DNA of 5,904 nucleotides, taken from NCBI GenBank assembly GCA_964404395.1, contig CAYOKA010000137.1:1-5904 (forward strand), given 5' to 3'. The position numbers and the translations under genes are program-made. Source of the stretch: JAAYBT01 sp964404395 (GTDB lineage Bacteria > Bacillota > Clostridia > Acetivibrionales > DTU013). The notes beneath the pieces were generated by a model. That model did not search any database, was not told the origin of the DNA, and saw only the letters and a program-made list of their open reading frames with translations. Below, piece after piece: positions 1-5,576 of the stretch. Position 1 is the stretch's first letter. Each line of letters starts with the position of its first letter.

Positions 1-46
1 ATGTTTGTTGCCGTAATCTGATGTAAATTCGGATCCCGGGGAGTGG
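1..46. repeat. Left copy of a 46-bp flanking direct repeat
   Basis: Positions 1-46 match 5740-5785 in the same orientation with only two differences (window positions 7 and 33). A short T-run follows both copies (TTTTTT at 52-57 here), but this copy lacks about 20 bases present between the repeat and the T-run in the right copy. The sequence holds a GC-rich CCCGGGG core in an otherwise AT-rich region. The window starts inside this copy, so its true left limit is not visible. It could be a dispersed repeat, a structured RNA element or a site-specific recombination scar. Its identity is unknown to me. Confidence 0.85.
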
Positions 47-118
47 AGAACTTTTTTAGCATAACCTATTATTTATACATTTTAATATTTAAATTACATC
101 TATGGTAGAAAAAAAGGC

Positions 119-147
119 TTGTTTTTTTAAAAATCGTATGGTAAACT
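119..147 (+). promoter_or_regulatory. Possible promoter for the DUF1413-like pair
   Basis: TTGTTT (119-124) is followed after 17 bases by TAAACT (142-147), preceded by TGG, which gives an extended -10. The position, about 70 bases before the ATG at 216, is reasonable. Both hexamers are imperfect and the region is AT-rich, so a chance match is quite possible. Confidence 0.25.
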
Positions 148-215
148 TGGAAGTAGGGAACAACCCCCTCAATAAACCGAGCAAACCACATCGATTCGCT
201 CAGAAAGGATTAAAA

Positions 216-623
216 ATGTCCAAGTATAAAGAAATAGTCTATTTCAATGAACAGCAACGAGATATTGTTAGGCGACAAGCGAAGGAAGCAAATCTCAGTG
301 TCAGCGCCTACATAAAGTCTTTTATCCCCGGCATTAACGAGAGCAATTTTCACAAGGCTTTGAGCTTAATTATTGAAAAAGCGGAGGAATATGTTTCAAC
401 AAATCCTCACGATAAGGCTTTTACAATGCCATCACTATTCGGATCAGATGCTGCATGGACTGCATGGCTTGAAAAAAATAAAATAGGTGCTGGCGCTGTT
501 GGTAAGGAATTTTTCAAGGCGGTTCAATCTGGGGAGGTAGAGGGTGTAGGAGCTAACCCCTCTATGCGGATAAATAATCGTGCGACTTATCACAGTATAT
601 CTTCGAAGGAAGCAAGTGTTTAG
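216..623 (+). CDS. Ribbon-helix-helix / DUF1413-like small protein
   Basis: The product is 135 residues. The frame is open back to an ATG at 102, but I chose the ATG at 216 because AAAGGA lies 6 bases upstream and the extra 38 residues look non-conserved. Residues 5-37 have the pattern of a ribbon-helix-helix DNA-binding unit: a short strand (EIVYF), a helix rich in Q/R/K, then LSVSAYIKSFI, typical of CopG/Arc-like proteins. Residues 67-111 contain FTMPSLFG, W81, W84, GKEFFKAV and SGEVEGV, which resembles the layout of the DUF1413 family (hydrophobic-LF, aromatic, then G-x-x-F-hydrophobic-x-x-V). A second gene follows 19 bases downstream with a strong ribosome binding site, so the two are probably co-transcribed. 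DUF1413 has no defined function; a DNA-binding or antitoxin-like role is inference. Confidence 0.75.
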   Translation: MSKYKEIVYFNEQQRDIVRRQAKEANLSVSAYIKSFIPGINESNFHKALSLIIEKAEEYVSTNPHDKAFTMPSLFGSDAAWTAWLEKNKIGAGAVGKEFFKAVQSGEVEGVGANPSMRINNRATYHSISSKEASV

Positions 624-642
624 AGATAAGGAGGAATAAAAA

Positions 643-837
643 ATGTATAACTATAAAATAAGTAAGGTTTTCAAATATCTTGGGGACGAATTATCTATTG
701 CCGATGCGATGCAAGCCTTGATGGCGCTTTTCCCCGGGGACCCATATGCGCGTCACAAAGCCGCTGGTGCTCTCGGAGGCGCTTCTAAATCAGGTTTTAT
801 TGTATTAAAAGACAATAATTGGGCCAGGCAGAGATAG
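643..837 (+). CDS. Small 64-residue protein, possible winged-helix fold
   Basis: The start is supported by AAGGAGG at 628-634, 8 bases before the ATG. The gene lies 19 bases after the DUF1413-like gene, so it is almost certainly its operon partner. I do not recognise the family. The pattern suggests a compact helical domain: KVFKYLGD (helix), SIADAMQALMALF (helix), ARHKAAGALGGASKSG (possible recognition helix), then FIVLKDNNWARQR, which could be the wing. The stretch LFPGD...AAGALGGASKSGFIVL recalls the LFG...AGAVGKEFFKAVQSGEVEGV part of its neighbour, so the two may share a related module. No signal peptide or membrane segment is seen. A DNA-binding accessory role is inference. Confidence 0.7.
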   Translation: MYNYKISKVFKYLGDELSIADAMQALMALFPGDPYARHKAAGALGGASKSGFIVLKDNNWARQR

Positions 838-866
838 AGATAAGATAATTTTAAATTACTCCGAAT

Positions 867-902
867 GGAATGAGCATCGCCATTGTGGTGTTCATTCATT
901 CC
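867..902 (+). other. Hairpin in the spacer between 837 and 992
   Basis: Positions 869-876 (AATGAGCA) pair with 889-896 (TGTTCATT) over 8 positions with one G-T pair, and CCA/TGG (880-882/886-888) can pair inside the loop. An alternative pairing is 867-873 (GGAATGA) with 896-902 (TCATTCC). No T-run follows, so it is not a standard intrinsic terminator. It could be an RNA stability hairpin or an operator. Confidence 0.4.
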
Positions 903-949
903 TATATCATCGTGGACTCATGATCGTCGCATTTTGATAAGATTGAATA

Positions 950-975
950 TGGTATAAATTTATAATTAGTATAAT
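950..975 (+). promoter_or_regulatory. AT-rich promoter-like region before the phosphatase gene
   Basis: The segment contains an extended -10 (TGG then TATAAA, 950-958) and two TATAAT hexamers at 961-966 and 970-975. None has a good -35 at 17 bases; TTGATA at 934-939 is too close to the first. A promoter is expected here because the preceding operon ends at 837, but the exact one cannot be chosen. Confidence 0.35.
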
Positions 976-991
976 AATGGAGTGAGGGAGC

Positions 992-1633
992 ATGACCTTT
1001 GTTTGTGCTGATATCCACGGTTGTTATGACAAATATTTACAGCTGATTGAAGATATAGACTTCAAAGACAACGATCAACTCTATATCATTGGTGACGTCC
1101 TTGATCGTGAGGGCAACGGCGGTATTGATGTTTTACAGGAGATAATGGAGGAGCCAAACATCCACCTGATTCTTGGAAATCATGAAGAAATCGCTTTGGA
1201 GGGCATGGAGCTTTTGACGAGCACAAAAATCAGAAGAAATGCTAATACCGATGAACTACCTGAACATTTCAAAGTTATGCTGACTGAATGGATCAACCTA
1301 GGGGGTTTCCCTACGATTGATACGTTTCGTGAACTACCTCGCTCCGAGCAGGAACGAATAGTACGCTTCTTATCTAACCGGTGCCTGACTTATGCAGAAA
1401 TAACGGTGAACGGAACAGATTATGTATTATGTCACAACGAGAACTATTATGACGATGTCTATGATGCAGTATTGATTACTGGACACGTGCCAACTCGCTT
1501 TATTGATGATAACCCAAAACCGGACTATATATGGCGCGACGGTAATCATTGGCGCATCGACTGCGGTTGTGGTTATGGTGGCCGTTTAGGGGCAGTATGT
1601 TTGGAAACGGGCGAGGAGTTTTATGTAGATTGA
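992..1633 (+). CDS. PPP-family metallophosphatase (serine/threonine protein phosphatase-like)
   Basis: The 213-residue product has the metal-binding motifs of calcineurin-like PPP phosphatases: ADIHG (D7, H9; the usual first G is A), GDVLDRE (D35, D38), GNHE (N63, H64), LCHNE (H148) and ITGHVPT (H165). The C-terminus has the family signature RIDCGCGYGGRLGAVCLE. The enzyme would bind two metal ions and hydrolyse phosphate esters in the cytoplasm; the substrate cannot be told. GGAG at 979-982 lies 9 bases before the ATG. Relatives as I remember them have about 20-30 more residues between the HAG-type motif (here HNE) and the GHTPT-type motif, usually including W-x-R. Here the gap is only 16 residues, so a small in-frame deletion is possible and activity may be reduced. 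Confidence 0.9.
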   Translation: MTFVCADIHGCYDKYLQLIEDIDFKDNDQLYIIGDVLDREGNGGIDVLQEIMEEPNIHLILGNHEEIALEGMELLTSTKIRRNANTDELPEHFKVMLTEWINLGGFPTIDTFRELPRSEQERIVRFLSNRCLTYAEITVNGTDYVLCHNENYYDDVYDAVLITGHVPTRFIDDNPKPDYIWRDGNHWRIDCGCGYGGRLGAVCLETGEEFYVD

Positions 1634-1665
1634 GAAGACGAAGAGAGCGTAATACTTATTTTGAA

Positions 1666-1776
1666 ATGCATTGGGGGAGTAAATGCTTTAGGGTCTCAAG
1701 ATGCGTGTGCCCTGTTATTGCTGAATTTACAAAAGATGATAAAATTAAGATATGGGCATCTGAATGGGGTTTATAA
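1666..1776 (+). pseudogene. Remnant of an unknown coding sequence ahead of the 1764 gene
   Basis: This frame (MHWGSKCFRV...IWASEWGL, about 36 codons) looks protein-like just after the phosphatase gene ends, and its stop overlaps the next start in ATGGGTTTATAA. It has no ribosome binding site of its own. The overlap suggests it was once the 3' end of a gene translationally coupled to the 1764 gene, for example the tail of a polymorphic toxin followed by its immunity gene. That reading is inference: the fragment is too short to assign, and the frame upstream of 1633 is only a shadow of the phosphatase. Confidence 0.3.
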
Positions 1777-2132
1777 GAATAAATGAGTATCTTTTAGATA
1801 TCAAAGAGAGGATTGATAAAATTATTCTACCAGAAGAGTTTCCAATGCAGGACTATCAAACAACTGGAGTGTTTAATAAATATCTTATTGGCTCCCAAAT
1901 TATAGATATGTTTGTTTTACCAAAAGGTATCATCGGTTGTGGTGAGTCTGGACTGACAATAATCTTTGAGAAAGACGAGGAACGTGGGATATTGATTTAC
2001 AGTTACAATGATCTTGGAGAATGGATTTCTCTCCTTCAAATCGGTAAAAACGTAATACACGAGGAACTTGAATATTTTCGCTACCCTCACGTGAAAGATA
2101 AATTAATCAATAAATACCATATTGAGCCTTAA
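1764..2132 (+). CDS. Hypothetical 122-residue acidic protein, immunity-protein-like
   Basis: I do not recognise a family. The product is soluble, without signal peptide or membrane helix, and mixes charged helices (residues 7-25, DIKERIDKII) with probable strands (residues 46-54, 63-69 and 74-81, e.g. LTIIFEK and GILIYSY), then a helical acidic C-terminus. This size and make-up is common among bacterial immunity proteins, but no diagnostic motif is visible. No Shine-Dalgarno sequence precedes the ATG at 1764; translation is probably coupled to the upstream frame whose stop it overlaps. If that frame is a lost toxin tail, this would be an orphan immunity gene. No clear terminator is seen directly after the stop. 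Confidence 0.6.
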   Translation: MGFIRINEYLLDIKERIDKIILPEEFPMQDYQTTGVFNKYLIGSQIIDMFVLPKGIIGCGESGLTIIFEKDEERGILIYSYNDLGEWISLLQIGKNVIHEELEYFRYPHVKDKLINKYHIEP

Positions 2133-2192
2133 ATTTAAGAGCTTTTAAAAAACTTTATCATACAGTAGAGGTAGCAGCATGCATCGTTCAGG

Positions 2193-2218
2193 TAAAAGGG
2201 CTCTATCATTAAGAACCC
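2193..2218 (-). terminator. Intrinsic terminator of the integrase gene
   Basis: On the minus strand, GGGTTCT (2218-2212) pairs with AGAGCCC (2204-2198) over 7 positions with one G-T pair and a 7-base loop, followed by TTTT (2197-2194). It begins 4 bases after the integrase stop codon. There is no T-run in the plus direction, so it serves the minus strand. Confidence 0.75.
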
Positions 2219-2221
2219 CTC

Positions 2222-3055
2222 TCATCCAATCTTACTACTCCGCTCCCCAGTCTTCGGCTTCAAAATATCATCCAGCACATCAGCAGCCATCTCATCCGCC
2301 GTCCTTATCGCATGGGAATAGATATTTGCGGTGGTTGAGGTCTGTGCGTGGCCTGCCCTGTAAGACACGGTTCTGAGCGGCACTCCTGCAGCAATGAGCA
2401 GCGTGATGTTCGTGTGCCTGAGGGAATGTATGGATATCTGTGGCAGGTCTGTTCTCTGAATGAACTCACGGAACCATCCGGTTATGCTGTCCGGGTGAAT
2501 AGACTCACCGTTCCATTGCGTAAAGATTCTATCGGTTTTTACCCATTGATCCCCAGCTCTCAGTTGATCCTCTTTCTGTACCTTCTTATATTCCTTTAGC
2601 ATCTCAAAGGCTTGGAGTGGCAGCTTTATGGTTCTGTCTGAATTCTCGGTTTTGGTTTGTTTAGTGAAGATGCCTTTGCCCTGAAGGTACTGTGAGCTGC
2701 GGCAAACAGATATAAGCTTGTTCTCAAAGTCTATATCCTTCCATTCCAGAGCACACAGCTCGCCACGCCTTAAGCCACTGTAGATGAACATTTTAATCAT
2801 GGTCTGATGCAGTGGGCTTTCCTTCTCAAGCAGCTCCAGCAGCTTATAGGTCTGCTTCTCATCGAGGTACTTTGCTTCTTTCCTTTCCACCTTCGGAGGC
2901 TTAACTCTTGATGCCGGATTAGCGGGGATAACCTGCCAGAACATCGCCTGGTTCAGAATTGATGATATAAGCCTGTGATGATGGTTTATGGTTTTGTTGG
3001 TGAGCCCGGTTAAAGGCTTTGAGGTTACAAACTCATCCTCAAAGTCAAGATCATG
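2222..3055 (-). pseudogene. Tyrosine integrase (phage/ICE type), N-terminally truncated
   Basis: The catalytic domain is complete. Numbering from the Met at 2944, it has R59 in SGLRRGE, the hairpin lysine near K98 (KQTKTENSDRTIKLP), H173 and R176 in HSLRHT, H199 in RAGH and the tyrosine nucleophile Y209 in NIYSHAI. These residues define tyrosine recombinases that integrate and excise phages and conjugative elements. The frame continues upstream of 2944 with clear family sequence (LTNKTINHHHRLISSILNQA, the end of the core-binding domain) until an in-frame TAA at 3056-3058. The arm-binding domain and most of the core-binding domain, roughly 100 or more residues, are missing. The Met at 2944 has no ribosome binding site, so I treat the gene as a 5'-truncated remnant. 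A terminator follows directly. Confidence 0.85.
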
Positions 3056-3103
3056 TTATCTAGCATTTAGTACCTCCCTTTCGCGATAGCCTAAAATGAG
3101 AAT

Positions 3104-3132
3104 AAAAAAAGCACGTCGAAGGCCATACTTTT
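3104..3132 (-). terminator. Probable terminator of the winged-helix/glycosylase-like operon
   Basis: Reading the minus strand, AAAAGTATG (3132-3124) can pair with CGTGCTTTT (3115-3107) over 9 positions, two of them G-T, with an 8-base loop; the T-run continues to 3104. It starts 6 bases after the stop codon at 3139-3141, the expected place for a terminator. The stem is weak in GC, hence moderate confidence. Confidence 0.5.
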
Positions 3133-3138
3133 GGTTTA

Positions 3139-3516
3139 TCAATGCGCTAGCATACAAGATTTAAAGTGCTCTTGATTATTTATAAAAATTGAAGAAATTG
3201 TTTTCCCAACTGCAATAAAGTAGTTTTCATCAGCAATTCCATTTGCACCTTTTATGGCTGCACAAAAATTTCCATGGGCGACTAAAAATTTACCTCGGCA
3301 GATACTTGCATGTAATAGTGGGATAATATTAACATTTTTAGGGTCAAATTTTTGACACCTAGCGATAAACTCTTTGCCTAGGTCATAAGTTCCCCATGAT
3401 TCAAGCGCCTTTTCATTTTCATTCAATGCACGCCTTACAAATTCAAATGCCCTTGAGCCAAAAGGAGTTATAATAATTGGGCGATGTTTTTTTATTAGGT
3501 TGATCAATTTACACAC
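3139..3516 (-). pseudogene. Uracil-DNA-glycosylase-superfamily-like protein, C-terminal half (out of frame)
   Basis: This half carries features expected in the second part of a UDG-superfamily fold: KKHRPIIITPFGSRAFEF (strand before a helix, as in P-x-I-I-hydrophobic-G-x-x-A) and IIPLLHASICRGKF, matching the H-x-S-x-x-R active-site loop of several UDG families. The frame is open beyond the GTG at 3516 back to the break at about 3549 (DWANNKLIDVEVC), joining naturally to the other half, so this is one gene in two frames. If translated alone, the TTG at 3507 with AGAGGT 8 bases upstream is a better start than the GTG, which is too close to that site. Family assignment is from motifs only; enzymatic activity is not shown. 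Confidence 0.65.
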
Positions 3517-3547
3517 CTCTACATCTATTAGTTTATTATTAGCCCAA

Positions 3548-3772
3548 TCAGAGCGTAGTTACTGCATTCCGTACATAAAATTTATTCCAATCTAGCCGAA
3601 TACCCTTGTTAAATAATTCATCTTGAACATTAATCAATATTGGAGTAAAAATATTATGAACTGTTGGGTGCTTTAAATCTAGAGGGTTTTCAAGATTTTC
3701 ACTATAATTGGCCGGCTCCGAATCACCAATCAGCCATATTTTGCTTTCAATGGGTCCACATTCTCTCTCCAT
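3548..3772 (-). pseudogene. Uracil-DNA-glycosylase-superfamily-like protein, N-terminal half
   Basis: The 74-codon half begins at ATG 3772; AAGGAGG (3790-3784), 11 bases upstream, overlaps the stop of the winged-helix gene, so the two genes are coupled. It contains KIWLIGDSEPANYS (a glycine-rich loop after the first strand, the position of UDG motif A), HPTVHNIFTPILINVQDELF and KFYVRNAV, equivalent to the conserved ITN segment of UDG families. It ends at TGA 3548-3550 in the context ACG CTC TGA; moving to the +1 frame at that point continues straight into the C-terminal half, giving a protein of about 210 residues, close to normal for the superfamily. A simple indel is the likely cause; programmed +1 shifting is a less likely alternative. 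Confidence 0.65.
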
Positions 3773-3788
3773 TAATTTTGAATCCTCC

Positions 3789-4247
3789 TTAATAAAATCT
3801 AATTACAAATTCCTCGATTATTTCCTTTGGAATCATTACAACTTTGTTCTTGTAGTCTAAGTATATATTTTTTCCCTTCCCGTGCTCTTCTTCGTAAATA
3901 ATATTAGCGTTTTCTACTACCGCATTGCTTTTAACGCTTAGAGAGAATAGTTTTCCATGGGGGCTTAAAAGCTCAAGCATGCCTAGATCTTTCAGACATC
4001 TGGATACAGCGCCTACTCTTGTGTAGAAAGACCTAGTATTGGGACTGAACCTTTCATCAATGTCTACATTCACGGTAAAATGCTTTTCAAAAACCCCACA
4101 CAAGCTCATTACAGCTCTATCGGTCAATCTAGAGCTCTTCTGGTTAAAATCGCTGATAGCTTCTGCGATTTTTGATTCCCAGTTAATAAGGTTAGTTTTT
4201 GCGAATCCATTAGTATCACTTCTTAAAATAAAGTCTACCGCATACAA
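3789..4247 (-). CDS. Winged-helix-like DNA-binding protein, first gene of the operon
   Basis: The 152-residue product starts at TTG 4245-4247, supported by AAGGAGG (4262-4256) 8 bases upstream; a nearby ATG is out of frame. I do not recognise the exact family. Residues 42-105 have the pattern of a winged helix: helix LTDRAVMSLCGVFEKHF, recognition helix around FYTRVGAVSRCLKDLGMLE, then a short wing SPHGKLFSLSV. The C-terminus (NIYLDYKNKVVMIPKEIIEEF) looks like strands plus a helix and may be a dimer or effector domain. A near-consensus promoter and a possible operator lie upstream, so autoregulation is plausible. The stop TAA overlaps the ribosome binding site of the glycosylase-like gene, showing an operon. 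Confidence 0.7.
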   Translation of the reverse strand: MYAVDFILRSDTNGFAKTNLINWESKIAEAISDFNQKSSRLTDRAVMSLCGVFEKHFTVNVDIDERFSPNTRSFYTRVGAVSRCLKDLGMLELLSPHGKLFSLSVKSNAVVENANIIYEEEHGKGKNIYLDYKNKVVMIPKEIIEEFVIRFY

Positions 4248-4276
4248 AGCAACATCCTCCTTCGATAATATGAGTT

Positions 4277-4296
4277 ATTCTATTACCATTAAGAAT
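4277..4296 (-). promoter_or_regulatory. Imperfect inverted repeat at the predicted transcription start
   Basis: ATTCT (4277-4281) and AGAAT (4292-4296) form 5-bp arms around a 10-bp A/T-rich centre. The site covers the start point expected from the promoter at 4297-4325, a classic operator position for the winged-helix protein encoded downstream. Short AT-rich palindromes are common by chance. Confidence 0.3.
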
Positions 4297-4325
4297 ATTA
4301 TGCTTACTAGGCTTTATTTTGTCAA
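4297..4325 (-). promoter_or_regulatory. Sigma-A type promoter of the winged-helix/glycosylase-like operon
   Basis: On the minus strand, a perfect -35 TTGACA (4325-4320) is separated by exactly 17 bases from CATAAT (4302-4297), one mismatch from the consensus -10. Transcription should start near 4290, leaving a leader of about 43 bases before the TTG start at 4247. This is the best promoter in the window. Confidence 0.8.
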
Positions 4326-4409
4326 TAAAAATATTTCTATTGCACACAAACAAATAATATGATATTAAACTATCGGTGACTATCTCTTGAATATCAAAGC
4401 TATTTTAGT

Positions 4410-4754
4410 TCACAACACCAAAATTCCTCTCTCATCATAAACGCTACCACCACTATTTCCTCCACACCTTATAGCTCTATCCAGCGCCATTATCGTTGCC
4501 ACTGCACCAACGATCTTCTCTGTGGACTTCTCCTTATCAGGTTTGATGTTTCCTGCCGGATCAGTTCTTGCAAAGATGTTATCCATCATCCACCTTAGTA
4601 CTGGATGTCCTCCATGAGCAATCTTTTCCTCCAACGTTAGCTTCATCAGTTCTTTTGTTGGAGGACTCATGTCTTTGAATCCCTGCCCGAACGGAACAAC
4701 TGTGAAACCTAACCCCTCAAGGTTCTGTCCCATCTGTACTGCGCCCCAACTTAT
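4410..4754 (-). pseudogene. Phage terminase large subunit, C-terminal fragment
   Basis: The fragment has the distinctive C-terminal sequence of a Terminase_1-type large subunit: WGAVQM, NLEGLGFTVVPFGQGFKDMS, PPTKELMKLTLEEKIAHGGH, PVLRWMMDNI and KIVGAVATIMALDRAIR. The full protein is usually about 550 residues and drives DNA packaging into phage heads (ATPase plus nuclease). Only the last about 115 residues remain, covering the end of the nuclease region. The Met at 4733 is internal: family-like sequence continues upstream to about 4754 (SWGAVQM) and then turns into unrelated sequence with a stop. No ribosome binding site is present. No portal or other phage genes remain nearby, so this is a prophage remnant. 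Confidence 0.85.
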
Positions 4755-5161
4755 ATAGTCCGGATTCCGAAATCACCTATGCGGAGTATCTCGCAGTCAC
4801 AACGAGGATAGTTAACCCGAGTATAGATGATAGTGCTAACTCAACTCCATGGTATAGCAAATATATAGATTACAGCAAGGGTGCAGGGATAATAGCGAAG
4901 GGTGAATCAATCACTCCTACGGTTGGAATACCACGTCAAGAAATGGCTAAATACACCTGTAAAGCACTAGGCATAGAGCCATCCACCAGTGCTACAATGT
5001 TATTTGAGGATGTTTCACCGGAAGATGCGGCATATATAAATGCAGCCTACGAAGCTTATTTAATAGATGGTACTAGATTATCATTACCTAACAAACCAGG
5101 TTTATTTGGTTTTGATTCGAATGCGAAGCGAAATGAATTAGCGGCTATGGCGAATCGTTAG
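4751..5161 (+). pseudogene. S-layer homology (SLH) domain protein, 5'-truncated fragment
   Basis: From about 4751 the plus frame reads a protein-like sequence with no start or ribosome binding site. A first SLH-like unit has PWYSKYIDYSKGAGIIAKGE and GIPRQEMAKYTCKALGI. A second has LFEDVSPEDAAYINAAYEAY, LIDGT, LFGFDSNAKRNELAAMANR. These match the SLH pattern (F-x-D-V, A-A-Y-I-x-A-A-Y-x-x-x-L-I-x-G, F-x-F-x-x-x-x-x-R-x-E-x-A); SLH domains anchor surface proteins to cell-wall polysaccharide in Firmicutes. The ATG at 4943 is internal to the first unit (QEMAKY), so it is not the real start. The frame stops at 5159-5161, but the protein seems to continue in another frame, indicating a frameshift. 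Confidence 0.75.
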
Positions 5162-5409
5162 ACAGCCTAGATTTTTACGGCTTCATAAAGTTCAGAACCA
5201 ATCCAGAGGACTTTTACACAATGCAATCCATAATAGCAAGCAAGCACGGAACTGATATAGCAAAGCAGGCGATAGATTATGCAAAAACAAAGGTTTACAA
5301 AGTCAACCTCCCCGGAAAACGTTTCAATACAGAAAGTGGTTACAGTATATTTGTGTTCAGTGCACCTAGTGCTGATGGGATATCCTTCCAAATTAGTAAA
5401 CTCAAATAG
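5158..5409 (+). pseudogene. C-terminal tail of the frameshifted SLH protein
   Basis: Adding one base (or a -1 shift) at about 5158 lets the SLH frame (…AMANR) run on as LDSLDFYGFIKFRTNPEDFY and then 60 further residues ending in SADGISFQISKLK. Residues read like a small folded domain: IIASKHGTDIAKQAIDYAKT (helix), VYKVNLPGKRF and YSIFVFSAP (strands). I do not recognise it. The internal ATG at 5221 has no ribosome binding site, which supports its being the continuation of the upstream gene rather than a separate one. No slippery heptamer is seen, so loss of one base is likely. Confidence 0.5.
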
Positions 5410-5456
5410 CACTGTTAATATAGGCATATAAATATAAACAATAGGTAGTGGTAATA

Positions 5457-5487
5457 AAAAGAGTTATTCACATAGAGTAACTCTTTT
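5457..5487 (+). terminator. Strong symmetrical intrinsic terminator
   Basis: AAAAGAGTTA (5457-5466) and TAACTCTTTT (5478-5487) form a perfect 10-bp stem with an 11-base loop. The arm ends give a T-run on either strand, so it could work in both directions. It lies 47 bases after the SLH gene tail and probably terminated that gene. Confidence 0.75.
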
Positions 5488-5576
5488 ACGTTAACTAAAA
5501 ATGTTAGAATCCCTGAAAACAGCATAGATACGATAATGTAGTGGAACTATTTCAATCACGAAAGGTGGAAAAGGCT

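Noticed and set aside
109..128. AAAAAAA-GGCTTG-TTTTTTT as a terminator or attenuator
   Set aside because: The stem contains only A-T pairs and would be unstable; it is more likely simple AT-rich sequence.
102..215. 38-residue N-terminal extension of the DUF1413-like protein from ATG 102
   Set aside because: No ribosome binding site, an A7/T7 stretch (109-128) inside it, and a much better supported start at 216.
2133..2197. Attachment site or tRNA end next to the integrase 3' side
   Set aside because: No tRNA-like sequence is present and no direct repeat of this segment was found elsewhere in the window.
2179..2599. Plus-strand open frames opposite the integrase (2179-2376 and 2348-2599)
   Set aside because: They lie antisense to a convincing integrase catalytic domain, have low-complexity, S/P/R-rich translations and show no family features.
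3056..3160. Minus-strand frame with LGYREREVLNAR followed, after a stop, by HDLDFED, resembling integrase box I (G-x-R-x-x-E … W-x-D-x-D-F)
   Set aside because: Its FFILI part is encoded by the T-run of the terminator that follows the glycosylase-like gene, and HDLDFED also fits the core-binding domain of the adjacent integrase. A chance resemblance is more likely than a second recombinase.
4039..4362. Plus-strand frame of 107 codons opposite the winged-helix gene
   Set aside because: It is antisense to a gene with a strong ribosome binding site and runs through its promoter; the translation is not protein-like.
5167..5427. Minus-strand frame of 86 codons opposite the SLH tail
   Set aside because: Cysteine- and tyrosine-rich translation with no ribosome binding site; a shadow of the plus-strand coding sequence.
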